Below are positions 24,665-34,166 of a DNA stretch of 64,000 nucleotides, one piece after another (position 1 is the first letter of the stretch; each line of letters starts with the position of its first letter). The notes beneath the pieces are model-generated. The model had not been told where the DNA came from, did no database searches, and saw only the letters and a list, made by a program, of their open reading frames with translations. A program made the translations under genes and the position numbers. Origin of the DNA: Nocardia aurea (GTDB taxonomy: Bacteria; Actinomycetota; Actinomycetes; Mycobacteriales; Mycobacteriaceae); NCBI RefSeq assembly GCF_003123685.1, contig NZ_QCYJ01000103.1, positions 310,001 to 374,000 of the forward strand. Direction: 5' to 3'.

Positions 24665-26344
24665 ATGAAGCCCATCGATACCGCCGACACCGGTCTGATC
24701 ATGCCGCAGGACCAGGCCTCGGCCTCGACCCAGCACGCCGCCGACGACGCCGTTCAGATCGCCGCCGCGGCGGCGCAGAGCACTCCGCAGGCGATCCAGG
24801 ATCTGGCGATGCCGCAGTTGCCCGAGGATATGGAGCCGATCGAGGCGCCGGAATTCTTCCTGTCCAAGAAGATCAGCGACGACGCGCAGTCCGGCGGTAT
24901 CGGCATGCCCGCCGGACCGGGTGGGCTCAACGGTGGCGCGGCGCCCGACGCCCAGGGCGTTCTCGGCGCGGCGCCCGCCGATGTCTCCGGCCTGCTCGGT
25001 GAGGCGAACACCGCGATAAGTCATGCGACGACACAGGTGCAGTCGGCGGCCCAGGGCGTGCTCGATCAGGCGAACGGTGTGGTGGGCAGCGCGCTGAGCT
25101 CGGGCGCTGCCCAGGCGACCCAGGCCGCCGCTTCGGTGCCGACGGCGCTGTCCTCGTTGCCCGCCATGCCCGCCGATCCGGTCGCCGCGCTGATGAACGG
25201 ACTCTCCGTTCCCGCCCTGCCCGGCGTCGACCAGTTGGTGAAGCCGATCCTCGATCTGCTCAGCAGCTTCGGCACCGGCGTCATGGGCGCACTCGATCCC
25301 ACCCAGATCCTGAGCCAGGCCTCCGCGGTCGTCGACAAGGCTGTGGCGCTGGGCAAGGGCAGTATGGCCACGGTCGAGCAGGTATGGGAAGGGCAGGCCG
25401 CCCGCAGCGCGTCGGCGGCGAGTCAGCAGGCGAGCGTCCAGGGCCAGGAGACGAGTACGAACGGGACGGATATCGCGAAACTCACCGAGTTCGCGGCCTC
25501 CGACGTGCAACGCGGCAATACCGAACTCGTCGCCGTGGCCAGCTCGTTCGTGACCCAGGCCGTCGCCATGGCGCCGGTCATCTTCACCCCGCCCGGGCAG
25601 GCCGCGCTCATCGCCTCGGCGACCGAACATCTCGGCAATGCCGTGGGGGTGGTCAATGCCACGCGCGGTCAGCTCGCGGGCAAAACCGCCGAACTTAACG
25701 GCGTCGTCGCCCAGATGCTCGGGCAGAGCGGGCTTCCCGCCCCGCAGGACGTGGCCCAGGCAGCTATCCAGAACATCGGCGAGCCGCTGATGAGCGAGGC
25801 ACAGGACACCGCGACCAAAGCGGCCGGACTCGGCGATTCCTCCGGACTCTCCTCGCTGGGCAGCCAGTCCCCGACCGCGGCGCAATCTGCGGGCGGCAGC
25901 CAGGGCAGTTCGGGAAGTCCGAGTGCGCTCGGCGCGCTCGGCACCGCGCGGCCGGGAGGTTCCGGCGGTTCGGGGCGCGGCGGCGGCGGTTCCGGATCGG
26001 GTTCCGGCTCCTCGTCCTCGGCTCGTCCGGGCACGGGCTCGCTCGGATCGACGGTGTCCCCGTTGCGTTCGGTGCCGGGGCTTTCGGGAACGTCGCTCGG
26101 GGCCGCCAGCGGCGCTTCCACGTCGACGGCGGGTACCGGAAGTTCGTTCATGGGCAGCCCCGCGGCCGGAGCCGCCGGCGCCAAGGGCGGCGACGACGAT
26201 CAGCACTCGCGCAATGTGGCGCCGTATCAGAGCATCATCGGCAACGACGACCTGACCGGACCGCTCGGGGAATCGACCCCGGACGTCATCGGCGCGCCGC
26301 ATTCGGACGAGCTGCTTTCGGACTACGAACAGGACCAGTTCTAG
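24665..26344 (+). CDS. large low-complexity protein, probable secretion partner of the EspC-like protein
   Basis: This 559-residue protein has an Ala/Gln-rich N-terminal half with predicted helices and no signal peptide or clear membrane anchor, and a helical middle section (residues about 240-380). A Gly/Ser-rich stretch lies at about residues 395-510, ending in an acidic tail (SDELLSDYEQDQF). The pairing of a small EspC-like gene with a long Ala/Gly/Ser-rich gene recalls espC-espA and similar ESX substrate pairs. The pairing is inferred from order and composition; no homologue is named. A strong hairpin follows the stop. Confidence 0.6.
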   Translation: MKPIDTADTGLIMPQDQASASTQHAADDAVQIAAAAAQSTPQAIQDLAMPQLPEDMEPIEAPEFFLSKKISDDAQSGGIGMPAGPGGLNGGAAPDAQGVLGAAPADVSGLLGEANTAISHATTQVQSAAQGVLDQANGVVGSALSSGAAQATQAAASVPTALSSLPAMPADPVAALMNGLSVPALPGVDQLVKPILDLLSSFGTGVMGALDPTQILSQASAVVDKAVALGKGSMATVEQVWEGQAARSASAASQQASVQGQETSTNGTDIAKLTEFAASDVQRGNTELVAVASSFVTQAVAMAPVIFTPPGQAALIASATEHLGNAVGVVNATRGQLAGKTAELNGVVAQMLGQSGLPAPQDVAQAAIQNIGEPLMSEAQDTATKAAGLGDSSGLSSLGSQSPTAAQSAGGSQGSSGSPSALGALGTARPGGSGGSGRGGGGSGSGSGSSSSARPGTGSLGSTVSPLRSVPGLSGTSLGAASGASTSTAGTGSSFMGSPAAGAAGAKGGDDDQHSRNVAPYQSIIGNDDLTGPLGESTPDVIGAPHSDELLSDYEQDQF

Positions 26345-26364
26345 TTCGTTCTCGCACAACCGTA

Positions 26365-26413
26365 TTCGGCACGAGTGCCCCTTCCCGAGTCGGGAAGGGG
26401 CACTCGTGCCGAA
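26365..26413. terminator. perfect 23-bp inverted repeat, bidirectional terminator
   Basis: Arms 26365-26387 and 26391-26413 are perfectly complementary over 23 bp and separated by only AGT, whose outer A and T can also pair. It lies between the convergent secretion-pair gene and the exported protein. It is far longer than the other hairpins in the window. Confidence 0.85.
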
Positions 26414-26430
26414 CGGAAGTCCTTCGGAGG

Positions 26431-26949
26431 TCAGTTCTTGACGAAGGCGTCCAGCAGTGTGCGGTAGAGGTCGGCGAAGCGTTTTCTGGCGCTCTGCTGA
26501 TCGGTGGTGAGTCCTTCCGACAGGTCCGGTGCGTAGACGATCAGGTGCACGGTCTGTTCGGGCGGTTGCGGCATCAGATCGATGATCTGGGTGCCGTGGT
26601 CGGTGATCGACGGGGTGCCGAGGTCGAGGGTCGCGAGTTGCTTGATCTCGGTGAGCGCCGAGCGCACCACCTCGGGGCGGATCTTGCCCTCGAGCTGTTG
26701 CGGTGGGGTCTCCGGCTTGCGATCGGCCGAAGCGGCGTCGGGCTTCTTGATCGCGCGGCCGTCGGCGAAGATCTCGAGAATCGGGCGTAGATCGGTTCGG
26801 TCCTGCCATCCGCCGGGGATGGTCGTGAGGGTCAGCAGGGCGATCGAGTCGGCATCCGCCGACCCGGATTCCGGGTCGGCGGCGGCGGTGCCCGCACCGC
26901 CCACGAGGGCCAGTACGAGAACCACCAGCGCTGACATTGTTCTGCGCAT
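26431..26949 (-). CDS. exported protein of unknown function
   Basis: This 172-residue protein starts at the ATG at 26949, preceded by GAGGTGGG at good spacing; an upstream GTG at 26970 is possible but weaker. A clear signal peptide (SALVVLVLALVGGAGTAAA) with an AxA-type cleavage site is followed by a soluble domain. The mature part has mixed alpha/beta features and PGGWQDRTDLRP near its start. No family is recognised. It is convergent with the secretion-pair operon and 57 bases upstream of the metallopeptidase gene end. Confidence 0.65.
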   Translation of the reverse strand: MRRTMSALVVLVLALVGGAGTAAADPESGSADADSIALLTLTTIPGGWQDRTDLRPILEIFADGRAIKKPDAASADRKPETPPQQLEGKIRPEVVRSALTEIKQLATLDLGTPSITDHGTQIIDLMPQPPEQTVHLIVYAPDLSEGLTTDQQSARKRFADLYRTLLDAFVKN

Positions 26950-27006
26950 CAGATAACCCACCTCGTTCACTGTGTCGAATTCGCCGACGGTCGGAGGCGA
27001 CGTCGG

Positions 27007-27930
27007 TCAGCGCAGCGCGTCGGGATTGTCCAGGTCGCGAGCCGAATACGTATCGCACGCGTCGACCCGGCCCGTCCGGTATCCGGTGAGGAACCACTTC
27101 TGCCGCTGTTCCGAGGAACCGTGTGTCCATGCCTCCGGGTTGACCCGACCCTGCGCCGCGCGTTGGATCCTATCGTCACCCACCGCCGAGGCGGCGGATA
27201 ACGCGTCGCGAACATCGTTGTCCGACAGTGGCTTCAGAAACGGCTGCGAACCGCCCGGCGCGGGGGTCTTGTCGGCGTAGTGCGCCCAGATCCCCGCGTA
27301 GCAGTCGGCCTGCAATTCGGTACGCACCGCACCGGATTCGGGACCGCGCGGATCGCGTTGCGCGCGGCCGATATCCCCGAGCAGATTCTGGATGTGATGG
27401 CCGATCTCGTGGGCGACCACGTATTCCTGGGCGAGCGGCCCGTTGCTCGCGCCGAAACGATCGGTCAGCTCGTTGAAGAAGGTGACGTCGAAGTAGGCGG
27501 TCTGATCGGCCGGGCAGTAGAACGGGCCGACCTCGCTGGTGGCATTGCCGCAGCCGGTCGCCGTCGCACCCGAGAACAGCACGACCTGGGGTTTGACATA
27601 TTTGTCGCCCGTCTGCGCGGGCAACTGCTCACCCCAGATGACATTGAGGCTGACCGCGGTCAGCGCCACCCGGCAGTCGACGTACTTGTTGGCGTCGGCG
27701 CCGGTCTTGCAGTGCTCGGGCGTGCCCGCCGTCGCGGATTCGGACTGAGGATCCTGCGCGCCGGTGAGGTCGCCCAGCAGCGAACCGGGATCGCCGCCGA
27801 ACAGCAGTGCCAGCACCAGCACGATGATTCCGCCCGCGCCGCCGCCGAGGGCGATCTTGCCGCCCCTGCCGGGACCACCGCCGGAGCGGACGGCATCCGG
27901 ATCGATTTGCATGCCCTCGTTGAAGGTCAT
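27007..27930 (-). CDS. neutral zinc metallopeptidase, YpfJ family
   Basis: This 307-residue protein has a Gly-rich N-terminus, one membrane helix at about residues 34-46, a Cys-containing extracellular part, and the zinc motif H174-E-x2-H178 in AHEIGHHIQN. This matches the putative neutral zinc metallopeptidase family (YpfJ). It should face outside the membrane; substrates are unknown. The ATG at 27930 gives the usual start of the family (FNEGMQID); the longer frame to 28047 was rejected. It is divergent from aspS across 297 bases. Confidence 0.85.
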   Translation of the reverse strand: MTFNEGMQIDPDAVRSGGGPGRGGKIALGGGAGGIIVLVLALLFGGDPGSLLGDLTGAQDPQSESATAGTPEHCKTGADANKYVDCRVALTAVSLNVIWGEQLPAQTGDKYVKPQVVLFSGATATGCGNATSEVGPFYCPADQTAYFDVTFFNELTDRFGASNGPLAQEYVVAHEIGHHIQNLLGDIGRAQRDPRGPESGAVRTELQADCYAGIWAHYADKTPAPGGSQPFLKPLSDNDVRDALSAASAVGDDRIQRAAQGRVNPEAWTHGSSEQRQKWFLTGYRTGRVDACDTYSARDLDNPDALR

Positions 27931-28227
27931 CGTCGTCGCTTCCTGTGTTCGATCGGACGCGCGCCGCCACGGGTCGTCGGACGACGATCCACGGCGGGAT
28001 GTGGCGCAAGGTCGCACCCGACATACCCGGTGCGACCTGGTATCCACACCTTGTCACGGATGAACGGCATTCCGTTACCGAGTGCGGACGTGTCGCGCCG
28101 ATGGGCGATTCGCGCGGTTTCGGGGTGTCACGAGCCGAGCGTGATTAGGGAGCCTGCCTGCGTCGTCGCTACGATGGCAACCGCACCGGGTGGCCCAACC
28201 GGTGCCGGAATCGTCGAAAGGAATCCC

Positions 28228-30042
28228 GTGCTGCGCACCCACTTGGCCGGTTCGCTGCGAAGCGAACACGCCGGCCAGACCGTCACCCTCACCGGCTGGG
28301 TGGCCCGGCGTCGTGACCACGGTGGCGTGATCTTCATCGATCTGCGTGACGCGTCCGGCGTGGCGCAGGCGGTATTCCGTGAGGGCGAGCCCGCCGAACA
28401 GGCGCACAAACTGCGCGCCGAATTCTGCGTGCTGGTCACCGGGATCGTGGAGCAGCGCCCCGACGGCAACGAGAACCCCGACCTGCCGACCGGCGGCATC
28501 GAGGTCAACGTCACCTCGCTCGAGGTGTTGAACGAGAGCGCGCCGCTGCCGTTCCAGCTGGACGAACAGCCCGGCGAGGAAGCCCGGCTCAAGCACCGCT
28601 ACCTCGATCTGCGACGCGAGGGCCCCGCCCAGGCGATCCGGCTGCGATCCAAGGCGAACGCCGCGGCCCGCGATGTGCTCGCCGAGCACGCCTTCGTCGA
28701 GGTCGAGACGCCGACGCTGACCAGGTCCACCCCCGAGGGCGCCCGCGATTTCCTGGTTCCCGCGCGGTTGCAGCCCGGCAGTTTCTACGCGCTGCCGCAG
28801 AGCCCGCAGCTGTTCAAGCAGCTGCTGATGGTCGGCGGTATCGAACGCTATTTCCAGATCGCGCGCTGCTACCGCGACGAGGATTTCCGCGCCGACCGTC
28901 AGCCGGAGTTCACCCAGCTCGACATCGAGATGAGTTTCGTGCGCCAGGAGGACGTGATCCTGCTGGCCGAGGACATCCTGGTCGCGCTGTGGAAGCTGAT
29001 CGGCCACGACATCCCGACCCCGATCGCGCACATGACCTACGCGGAAGCGATGCGCCGCTTCGGTTCCGACAAACCCGATCTGCGTTTCGGCGTCGAGATC
29101 ACCGAACTCACCGAGTACTTCCGCGAGACGCCGTTCCGGGTGTTCCAGTCGCCGTATGTCGGCGCCGTCGTCATGCCGGGTGGCGCGAGCCAGCCGCGCC
29201 GTCAGCTCGACGCCTGGCAGGACTGGGCCAAACAGCGCGGAGCGAGGGGCCTCGCCTACGTTCTGATCAACGAGGACGGCACCCTGGGCGGTCCGGTCGC
29301 CAAGAACATCACCGACGCCGAACGCGACGGCCTGGCCAAGCAGGTCGGCGCGGAGCCGGGCGACTGCGTCTTCTTCGCCGCGGGCGAGGTCAAGTCCAGC
29401 CGGGCCCTGCTGGGCGCGGCGCGCGGCGAGATCGCCCGCAAGGTCGGCCTGATCGACGAGAGCGCCTGGTCGTTCGTGTGGATCGTGGACGCGCCGATGT
29501 TCGAACCCGCCGCCGAGGCGACCGCGAGCGGCGATGTCGCGCTCGGTCATTCGGCGTGGACGGCCGTGCATCACGCGTTCACCTCGCCCAAGCCGGAATC
29601 GCTCGACACCTTCGACACCGATCCCGGGTCCGCGCTGGCCTACGCCTACGACATCGTCTGCAACGGCAACGAGATCGGCGGCGGTTCCATTCGTATCCAT
29701 CGCCGCGACATCCAGGAGCGCGTCTTCGAGGTCATGGGGATCAGCCACGACGAGGCGCAGGAGAAATTCGGCTTCCTGTTGGACGCCTTCGCCTTCGGCG
29801 CGCCGCCGCACGGCGGTATCGCCTTCGGCTGGGACCGGATCGTCGCACTGCTCGGTGGTCTCGACTCCATCCGCGAGGTCATCGCGTTCCCGAAGACCGG
29901 TAACGGCGTGGACCCGCTGACCGACGCGCCCGCCCCGATCACCGCGCAGCAGCGCAGGGAAGCGGGTCTGGACGCGAAACCGGAGCAGAAGAAGGGCCAG
30001 CAGTCCGCGAAGCCGCAGGCCGAGGTGGCCGCACCGCAGTAA
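28228..30042 (+). CDS. aspS: aspartyl-tRNA synthetase
   Basis: This 604-residue class II synthetase has an N-terminal OB anticodon-binding domain (VTLTGWVARRRDHGGVIFIDLRD), the catalytic core with QSPQLFKQLLMV and FQIARCYRDEDFRADRQPEFTQLD, a bacterial GAD insertion, and motif 3 GGIAFGWDR. It charges tRNA-Asp; in actinobacteria the enzyme is often non-discriminating and works with GatCAB, which cannot be judged here. The GTG at 28228 (LRTHLAGSLR) with AAAGGA upstream was chosen over the much longer open frame from 27280, which is shadow. Lys/Gln-rich tail. Confidence 0.95.
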   Translation: MLRTHLAGSLRSEHAGQTVTLTGWVARRRDHGGVIFIDLRDASGVAQAVFREGEPAEQAHKLRAEFCVLVTGIVEQRPDGNENPDLPTGGIEVNVTSLEVLNESAPLPFQLDEQPGEEARLKHRYLDLRREGPAQAIRLRSKANAAARDVLAEHAFVEVETPTLTRSTPEGARDFLVPARLQPGSFYALPQSPQLFKQLLMVGGIERYFQIARCYRDEDFRADRQPEFTQLDIEMSFVRQEDVILLAEDILVALWKLIGHDIPTPIAHMTYAEAMRRFGSDKPDLRFGVEITELTEYFRETPFRVFQSPYVGAVVMPGGASQPRRQLDAWQDWAKQRGARGLAYVLINEDGTLGGPVAKNITDAERDGLAKQVGAEPGDCVFFAAGEVKSSRALLGAARGEIARKVGLIDESAWSFVWIVDAPMFEPAAEATASGDVALGHSAWTAVHHAFTSPKPESLDTFDTDPGSALAYAYDIVCNGNEIGGGSIRIHRRDIQERVFEVMGISHDEAQEKFGFLLDAFAFGAPPHGGIAFGWDRIVALLGGLDSIREVIAFPKTGNGVDPLTDAPAPITAQQRREAGLDAKPEQKKGQQSAKPQAEVAAPQ

Positions 30043-30259
30043 ACGAACGGCCGCGGGCGCGGCGGCCTCGGTGCCCGGGATCGCTGTGACCGTCGCGTAT
30101 TCGAGATCCCGCCGTGCGCATTGCGTTCGGCGGGGCGCTGTGGGATACGTGACCGTTCACCATGTGTCGGTTCGTTGAGCGGTCCCCTCACGAGTGCGGT
30201 AGCTTCGTCTCGATTTCGACGTCCTCCGCGTGGAGGACGCTGACGGCGAGGGGATACCC

Positions 30260-31246
30260 GTGCTCCATCTGCGCATGATCAGTCCTCCCGAGACGACCGA
30301 TCCGGTGCTGCGGGTGCTGGCCGACGAGCCCGGCGTCACCCACATCACGTGTGCGCGTGGGGTGGCGATCGAGCCCGAGGGCGATCTGATCCAGGCCGAT
30401 ATCGCTCGCGAGGCCGCCAACGAGGTGATCGAACGGCTCAAGGAATTGGGTATCGAGCACACCGGCGGTCTCACCCTCGTACCGGTCGAGACCGTGCTCT
30501 CCGATGCCGGCGACCGCGCGGTGGACGAGGCTCCGGGCGATCCGACCGACGCGGTGGTCTGGGAGGAACTGCTCGCCCAGACCCACGAGGAATCCTCTCT
30601 CAATTCCACTTTCGTGGCGTTCCTGACGATCGCCTGCCTGCTCGCCGCCGTCGGTGTGGCGACCGATTCTCCGGTGACCATTGTCGGAGCGATGGTGGTC
30701 GGTCCGGAATTCGGTCCGCTCGCGGCCTTTTCGGTCGGCCTGGTGCGGCGGGACTGGGCGCTGGTCCGCCGGTCGGCGGTGGCCCTGCTGGTCGCGTTCC
30801 CGGTCGCGATGGTGGTCACCCTCGCCGCCACCGCGGTATGGGAACAATTCGGCTGGATCACCCTGACCGGGGTGGAGCATTCGAACAATGTCGACTTCAT
30901 CTACGAGGTCGGACCGTTCTCGCTCATCGTGGCCCTACTGGCGGGAGCGGCGGGCATGCTGTCGCTCGTCACGTCCAAATCGGCCGCGCTGATCGGCGTC
31001 TTCATCTCGGTGACCACGGTGCCCGCGGCAGGATTCGCGGTGGTGGCGGCCACCGTGGGCAAATGGAATATCGCCATGATGTCGGTCGGACAGCTCGCGG
31101 TGAATCTGTCGGGCATCGTCGTAGCAGGGGTGATCGTGCTCGAATTGCGCCCCCGCGCCGGAAACGACGTGGGGCCGGTGGAACGGTGCAAGCAATGGCT
31201 CGGGATGACCTCGAAGGTCGAGAAGGTGAACTGGGTCGAGAAATGA
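30260..31246 (+). CDS. DUF389 membrane protein
   Basis: This 328-residue protein has an N-terminal soluble part (residues 1-110), then five or six hydrophobic helices at about residues 118-135, 140-165, 178-200, 218-240, 245-265 and 275-300. The sequence GAMVVGPEFGPL in the first membrane pair is typical of DUF389 (TIGR00341) proteins, whose function is unknown. The GTG at 30260 with GAGGGG upstream was preferred over GTG 30230. Confidence 0.8.
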   Translation: MLHLRMISPPETTDPVLRVLADEPGVTHITCARGVAIEPEGDLIQADIAREAANEVIERLKELGIEHTGGLTLVPVETVLSDAGDRAVDEAPGDPTDAVVWEELLAQTHEESSLNSTFVAFLTIACLLAAVGVATDSPVTIVGAMVVGPEFGPLAAFSVGLVRRDWALVRRSAVALLVAFPVAMVVTLAATAVWEQFGWITLTGVEHSNNVDFIYEVGPFSLIVALLAGAAGMLSLVTSKSAALIGVFISVTTVPAAGFAVVAATVGKWNIAMMSVGQLAVNLSGIVVAGVIVLELRPRAGNDVGPVERCKQWLGMTSKVEKVNWVEK

Positions 31247-32224
31247 TCAGGGTGCGAGGACTCCGCCGGTGAGGCCGCGATAGGCGAAGGTGACCGCGAT
31301 GACCGACACCGGCCCGGCGACCAGCAGGCCGAGGCCGCACAGCAGCGCGCCGACGAGGGTGATCACCGCGACCGCGAGGGCGAGCAGCAAAGTCTGCCCG
31401 AGGTTGCTCACCACCAGCACGGCACTGGATTTGATCGCGCTGAACGGTCCCTGATCCTGATCGATGACGAAGTGCAAGGCGAACATGCACAGAAATCCGA
31501 CGATCAGTCCCGGAATCACGCAGAACGCCAAGCCGATCCAGGTGCCGATGAACGCCAGCATCGCGGTCAGCAGGACATTGCCCGCGTTCACGAAGCGGAA
31601 GTACGACCCGAAAGCCGGTTTGTTGCCATCGGTTTCGTACAGCGCGCCGCGCACCATGGCGGCTTGCAGCAGCCAGACCGCCGCCATCACCGCGAGGAAC
31701 AGCAACACGACCGGAAGGAAGGAGTTCGGGTCGAAAATCCGGACGAGCAACAAGAAAACCAAATAGATGACAATGCCCATGGCTGTAATTCCGAGCCATG
31801 GCGCGGGATTCGCTCGGAACTTTTCCAGTCCGTAGCTGATCGCGTTCCCGACATCGAGGTCGATCGGCTGGCCCACGGTTTGGTAGCCATAGGTGTGCTG
31901 GTGGCTGGAATCCACCCCGGAATCGTCCGGGGGGAGAGCCCCCGGACCCGTTCCCTGCGGCCCGTAGGTCGGCTGCGGCGAGTAGGCGATCGGGGGCGGC
32001 GGTTCGACCGGCTCGTTGCCGTATTGGGCCGCACCCGGCCCGTCGAACTGCGGGTATCCTGCGCCACCTGCCATTTCGTGACGGGCGTGGGGTGTGCCCG
32101 GCTCCGCGGGACGCGGCTGTGCGGCTTCGTGCTGCCCCGATCCGGCCGCGTACTGGCCGCCGCCGCCCTGCGGGGGTGCTTCGCGTGCCGGATCGCGCGG
32201 TGCGTGAGACGGAGTGTCGGTCAC
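31247..32224 (-). CDS. Pro-rich N-terminus, polytopic membrane protein
   Basis: This 325-residue protein has a Pro/Gln/Gly-rich cytoplasmic N-terminal region (residues 1-110), then about six membrane helices with the feel of DUF7847/glycerophosphoryl-diester-type membrane domains (ISYGLEKFRANPAPWLGI). The GTG at 32224 has AAAGG eight bases upstream. The frame extends to 32503, but that part runs through the divergent promoter. No transport motif is seen; function unknown. Its stop abuts the stop of the convergent DUF389 gene. Confidence 0.7.
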   Translation of the reverse strand: MTDTPSHAPRDPAREAPPQGGGGQYAAGSGQHEAAQPRPAEPGTPHARHEMAGGAGYPQFDGPGAAQYGNEPVEPPPPIAYSPQPTYGPQGTGPGALPPDDSGVDSSHQHTYGYQTVGQPIDLDVGNAISYGLEKFRANPAPWLGITAMGIVIYLVFLLLVRIFDPNSFLPVVLLFLAVMAAVWLLQAAMVRGALYETDGNKPAFGSYFRFVNAGNVLLTAMLAFIGTWIGLAFCVIPGLIVGFLCMFALHFVIDQDQGPFSAIKSSAVLVVSNLGQTLLLALAVAVITLVGALLCGLGLLVAGPVSVIAVTFAYRGLTGGVLAP

Positions 32225-32417
32225 AGTGTCAGACCTTTCGAGGCACCTGGTTTGCCATGTGGCGCACAGCAGTTGACGATGAGAAAACCCGACCGCCGCA
32301 ATAGTGTCAAGCAAGCGCCGTGGGTTCCGCGAGCTGGAGGCCGGACACGCCGAGCGACGCGGAAAGGTTGTGTAACAGGTCGCTAGAAGTGACCTGATGC
32401 GAGTAGCTTGGGAGTCG

Positions 32418-33587
32418 ATGACCGCACTATTGGCCGAACGCGCCGCCGAAGTCGTGTCCGCAGCACAACAGTTGCTCACAAAGCGAATGGGTGCTGCGGT
32501 CAAGCTGAGCGATCCGATGGAACTCAGCGGAAGTGGTAGGACGACAGTCCTACGCGTGCGTGTGTCGGAGAATGCCTATTCGTTGCCTCGGACCCTGATC
32601 ATCAAGCAGGTCCGCGGTGCCGCACGCGATCGCAGGACCGGCGGGCTGGCGCCCGGCGTGGCCAGCGTCGATTCGGCGTTCCTCCGGGAAACCGCTTCCT
32701 ACCAGTTCACCACCGCCCTCGGCCGCGACCAACGGCCCGGTGCCTACCTGATCGCGCACAGCCTGCCGGACCGGCTGCTCATCCTGAGCGACCTCGGCGA
32801 GAACTCGCTGCTGACCCAGGCCCTGCGCACCGGAGCCGAACCGGCGACCCGCAACGCGCTGATGGCCTTCGCGCAGGCCATGGGCCGCATGCACGCGGCG
32901 ACGGTGGGACGTGAGGCCGATTTCGTCGCGCTGCTGCGCCGGGTCGAGGTCGTGCACCGGGTGGACGGCATCGCCCAGCAGGCCGAATCCGCCATCGCCG
33001 AAGTGCCGGGACTGCTCCAGCGCGAAATCGGCGTCGACGTGCCCGGTGAGATCGCCGAGCGCATCGTGCGCGGTAACCGACTGTTCTCCGCGGGCCGGTT
33101 CCGCGCCTTCAGCCCGTCGGATCTGTGCCCCGACAATGTGATCCTCAACGAGGAGGGCGCGCGGTTCCTCGACTACGAATGGGGCGGATTCCGCGACGCC
33201 ACGCTTGATATCGCGTACGCGCTGGTGTCCTTCCCCGGTTGCCTGTGCGATTTCGAGCTGTCACGTGAACGCGGCGGGCAGATGATCGAGGCCTGGCGCT
33301 CCGAGATCGTCGGGGTGTGGCCCGCGCTCGCCGATGACGACGTCCTCGCCGAGCGCATCCTCGAGGCCCGGCTGATCTGGGTATGGCTCAGCACCTACTG
33401 GTTCCTGCCCGCCGATCACGCGCGGATCGCCGCGGCCCGCGAGCACGGCCTGTCGGTGCCGCGTTCGGACGCGCTGATCAACCGCTGGGCCGCCCTCGCC
33501 GAGGATGCCCGCTGCACCGGCGACGATATCGTCGGCGATTTCGCGGAGGATGTGTCGGCCCGGCTCGAAGAGCGCTGGGCAGAGTAG
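32418..33587 (+). CDS. aminoglycoside-phosphotransferase-like kinase family protein
   Basis: This 389-residue protein has the fold signature of APH/choline kinases: an N-lobe with TLIIKQVRG, an Asp/Asn catalytic loop (PSDLCPDNVIL) and a metal-binding D in FLDYEWGGFRDATLDIAYAL. In the loop the usual His of H-G-D is Pro, while Asp and Asn are kept, so activity is possible but not assured. Substrate is unknown; the family is broad and does not by itself mean antibiotic resistance. ATG 32418 with GGGAG upstream was preferred over ATG 32397. Confidence 0.7.
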   Translation: MTALLAERAAEVVSAAQQLLTKRMGAAVKLSDPMELSGSGRTTVLRVRVSENAYSLPRTLIIKQVRGAARDRRTGGLAPGVASVDSAFLRETASYQFTTALGRDQRPGAYLIAHSLPDRLLILSDLGENSLLTQALRTGAEPATRNALMAFAQAMGRMHAATVGREADFVALLRRVEVVHRVDGIAQQAESAIAEVPGLLQREIGVDVPGEIAERIVRGNRLFSAGRFRAFSPSDLCPDNVILNEEGARFLDYEWGGFRDATLDIAYALVSFPGCLCDFELSRERGGQMIEAWRSEIVGVWPALADDDVLAERILEARLIWVWLSTYWFLPADHARIAAAREHGLSVPRSDALINRWAALAEDARCTGDDIVGDFAEDVSARLEERWAE

Positions 33588-33609
33588 GGGCCCGTCGGCG
33601 GGGTCGCGA

Positions 33610-34119
33610 TCAGCGGCGGCGCAGGAGTACGCCGCGGAGGAACGCGGCCTGCCCGGAATGCTGGATATCGTCGTCGATGACGCTGATCAGCCGCACACCG
33701 AGGGTGACCGGCGGATCCCACCGGATATCGACCACGCGCGGGAGATCGGCATCGGTCAATCCGGCGACGTATTTCACGGATTGCTCGTGCGCCGCGTCGA
33801 AGTAGCCGAGAAGTAGCTCTGCGGTTGCCGTGACCCTGGCGATCTCGGTCGGGCCGTGCCCGTACCCGGTGTCGGCCTCGGGGAACGGGAGGCCGAAGCG
33901 CTCGGCCCAGCCCGCCGTCGTCCACACCTGCTCCAGGTCGGCCACCTCGGCGACGTGATCGTCCTGAACCCTGGTCAGATGCCAGATCAGCCAGGCGATG
34001 GAATTGGTGCCCGGCTCGATCGCGGCGTCCAGTTCGTGCTGTGTGAGACCTTCGACGGCTCCGTGCACGTTCTCCCGGATCCGGCCGAAGGCATCGATCA
34101 GTAAGTCGGCACTCGTCAT
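33610..34119 (-). CDS. DinB-family protein
   Basis: This 169-residue four-helix protein has the DinB/DUF664 pattern with probable metal-binding His residues in SIAWLIWHLTRVQDDH and DDDIQHSGQAAFLRG. Members are often thiol-dependent (mycothiol) transferases or detoxification enzymes in actinobacteria; the exact reaction here is unknown. The ATG at 34119 is the only plausible start. It is convergent with the kinase-like gene, 22 bases apart. Confidence 0.82.
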   Translation of the reverse strand: MTSADLLIDAFGRIRENVHGAVEGLTQHELDAAIEPGTNSIAWLIWHLTRVQDDHVAEVADLEQVWTTAGWAERFGLPFPEADTGYGHGPTEIARVTATAELLLGYFDAAHEQSVKYVAGLTDADLPRVVDIRWDPPVTLGVRLISVIDDDIQHSGQAAFLRGVLLRRR

Positions 34120-34166
34120 ACCCGGACCAACAGCGGCGCCCCGGACTTATTCCCGTCCGCCGCTCG

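Noticed and set aside
24068..27130. Very long open frame on the minus strand continuing upstream of the SDR gene at 23057-24067
   Set aside because: It is Arg/Gly-rich shadow sequence antisense to the EspC-like pair, and the SDR has its own start with a good promoter at 24067.
27280..28227. N-terminal extension of aspS
   Set aside because: The extension overlaps the metallopeptidase gene on the other strand; the standard AspRS start with ribosome site is at 28228.
32418..33587. Antibiotic-resistance phosphotransferase
   Set aside because: The fold is APH-like, but the loop differs from known resistance enzymes and no resistance context is present.
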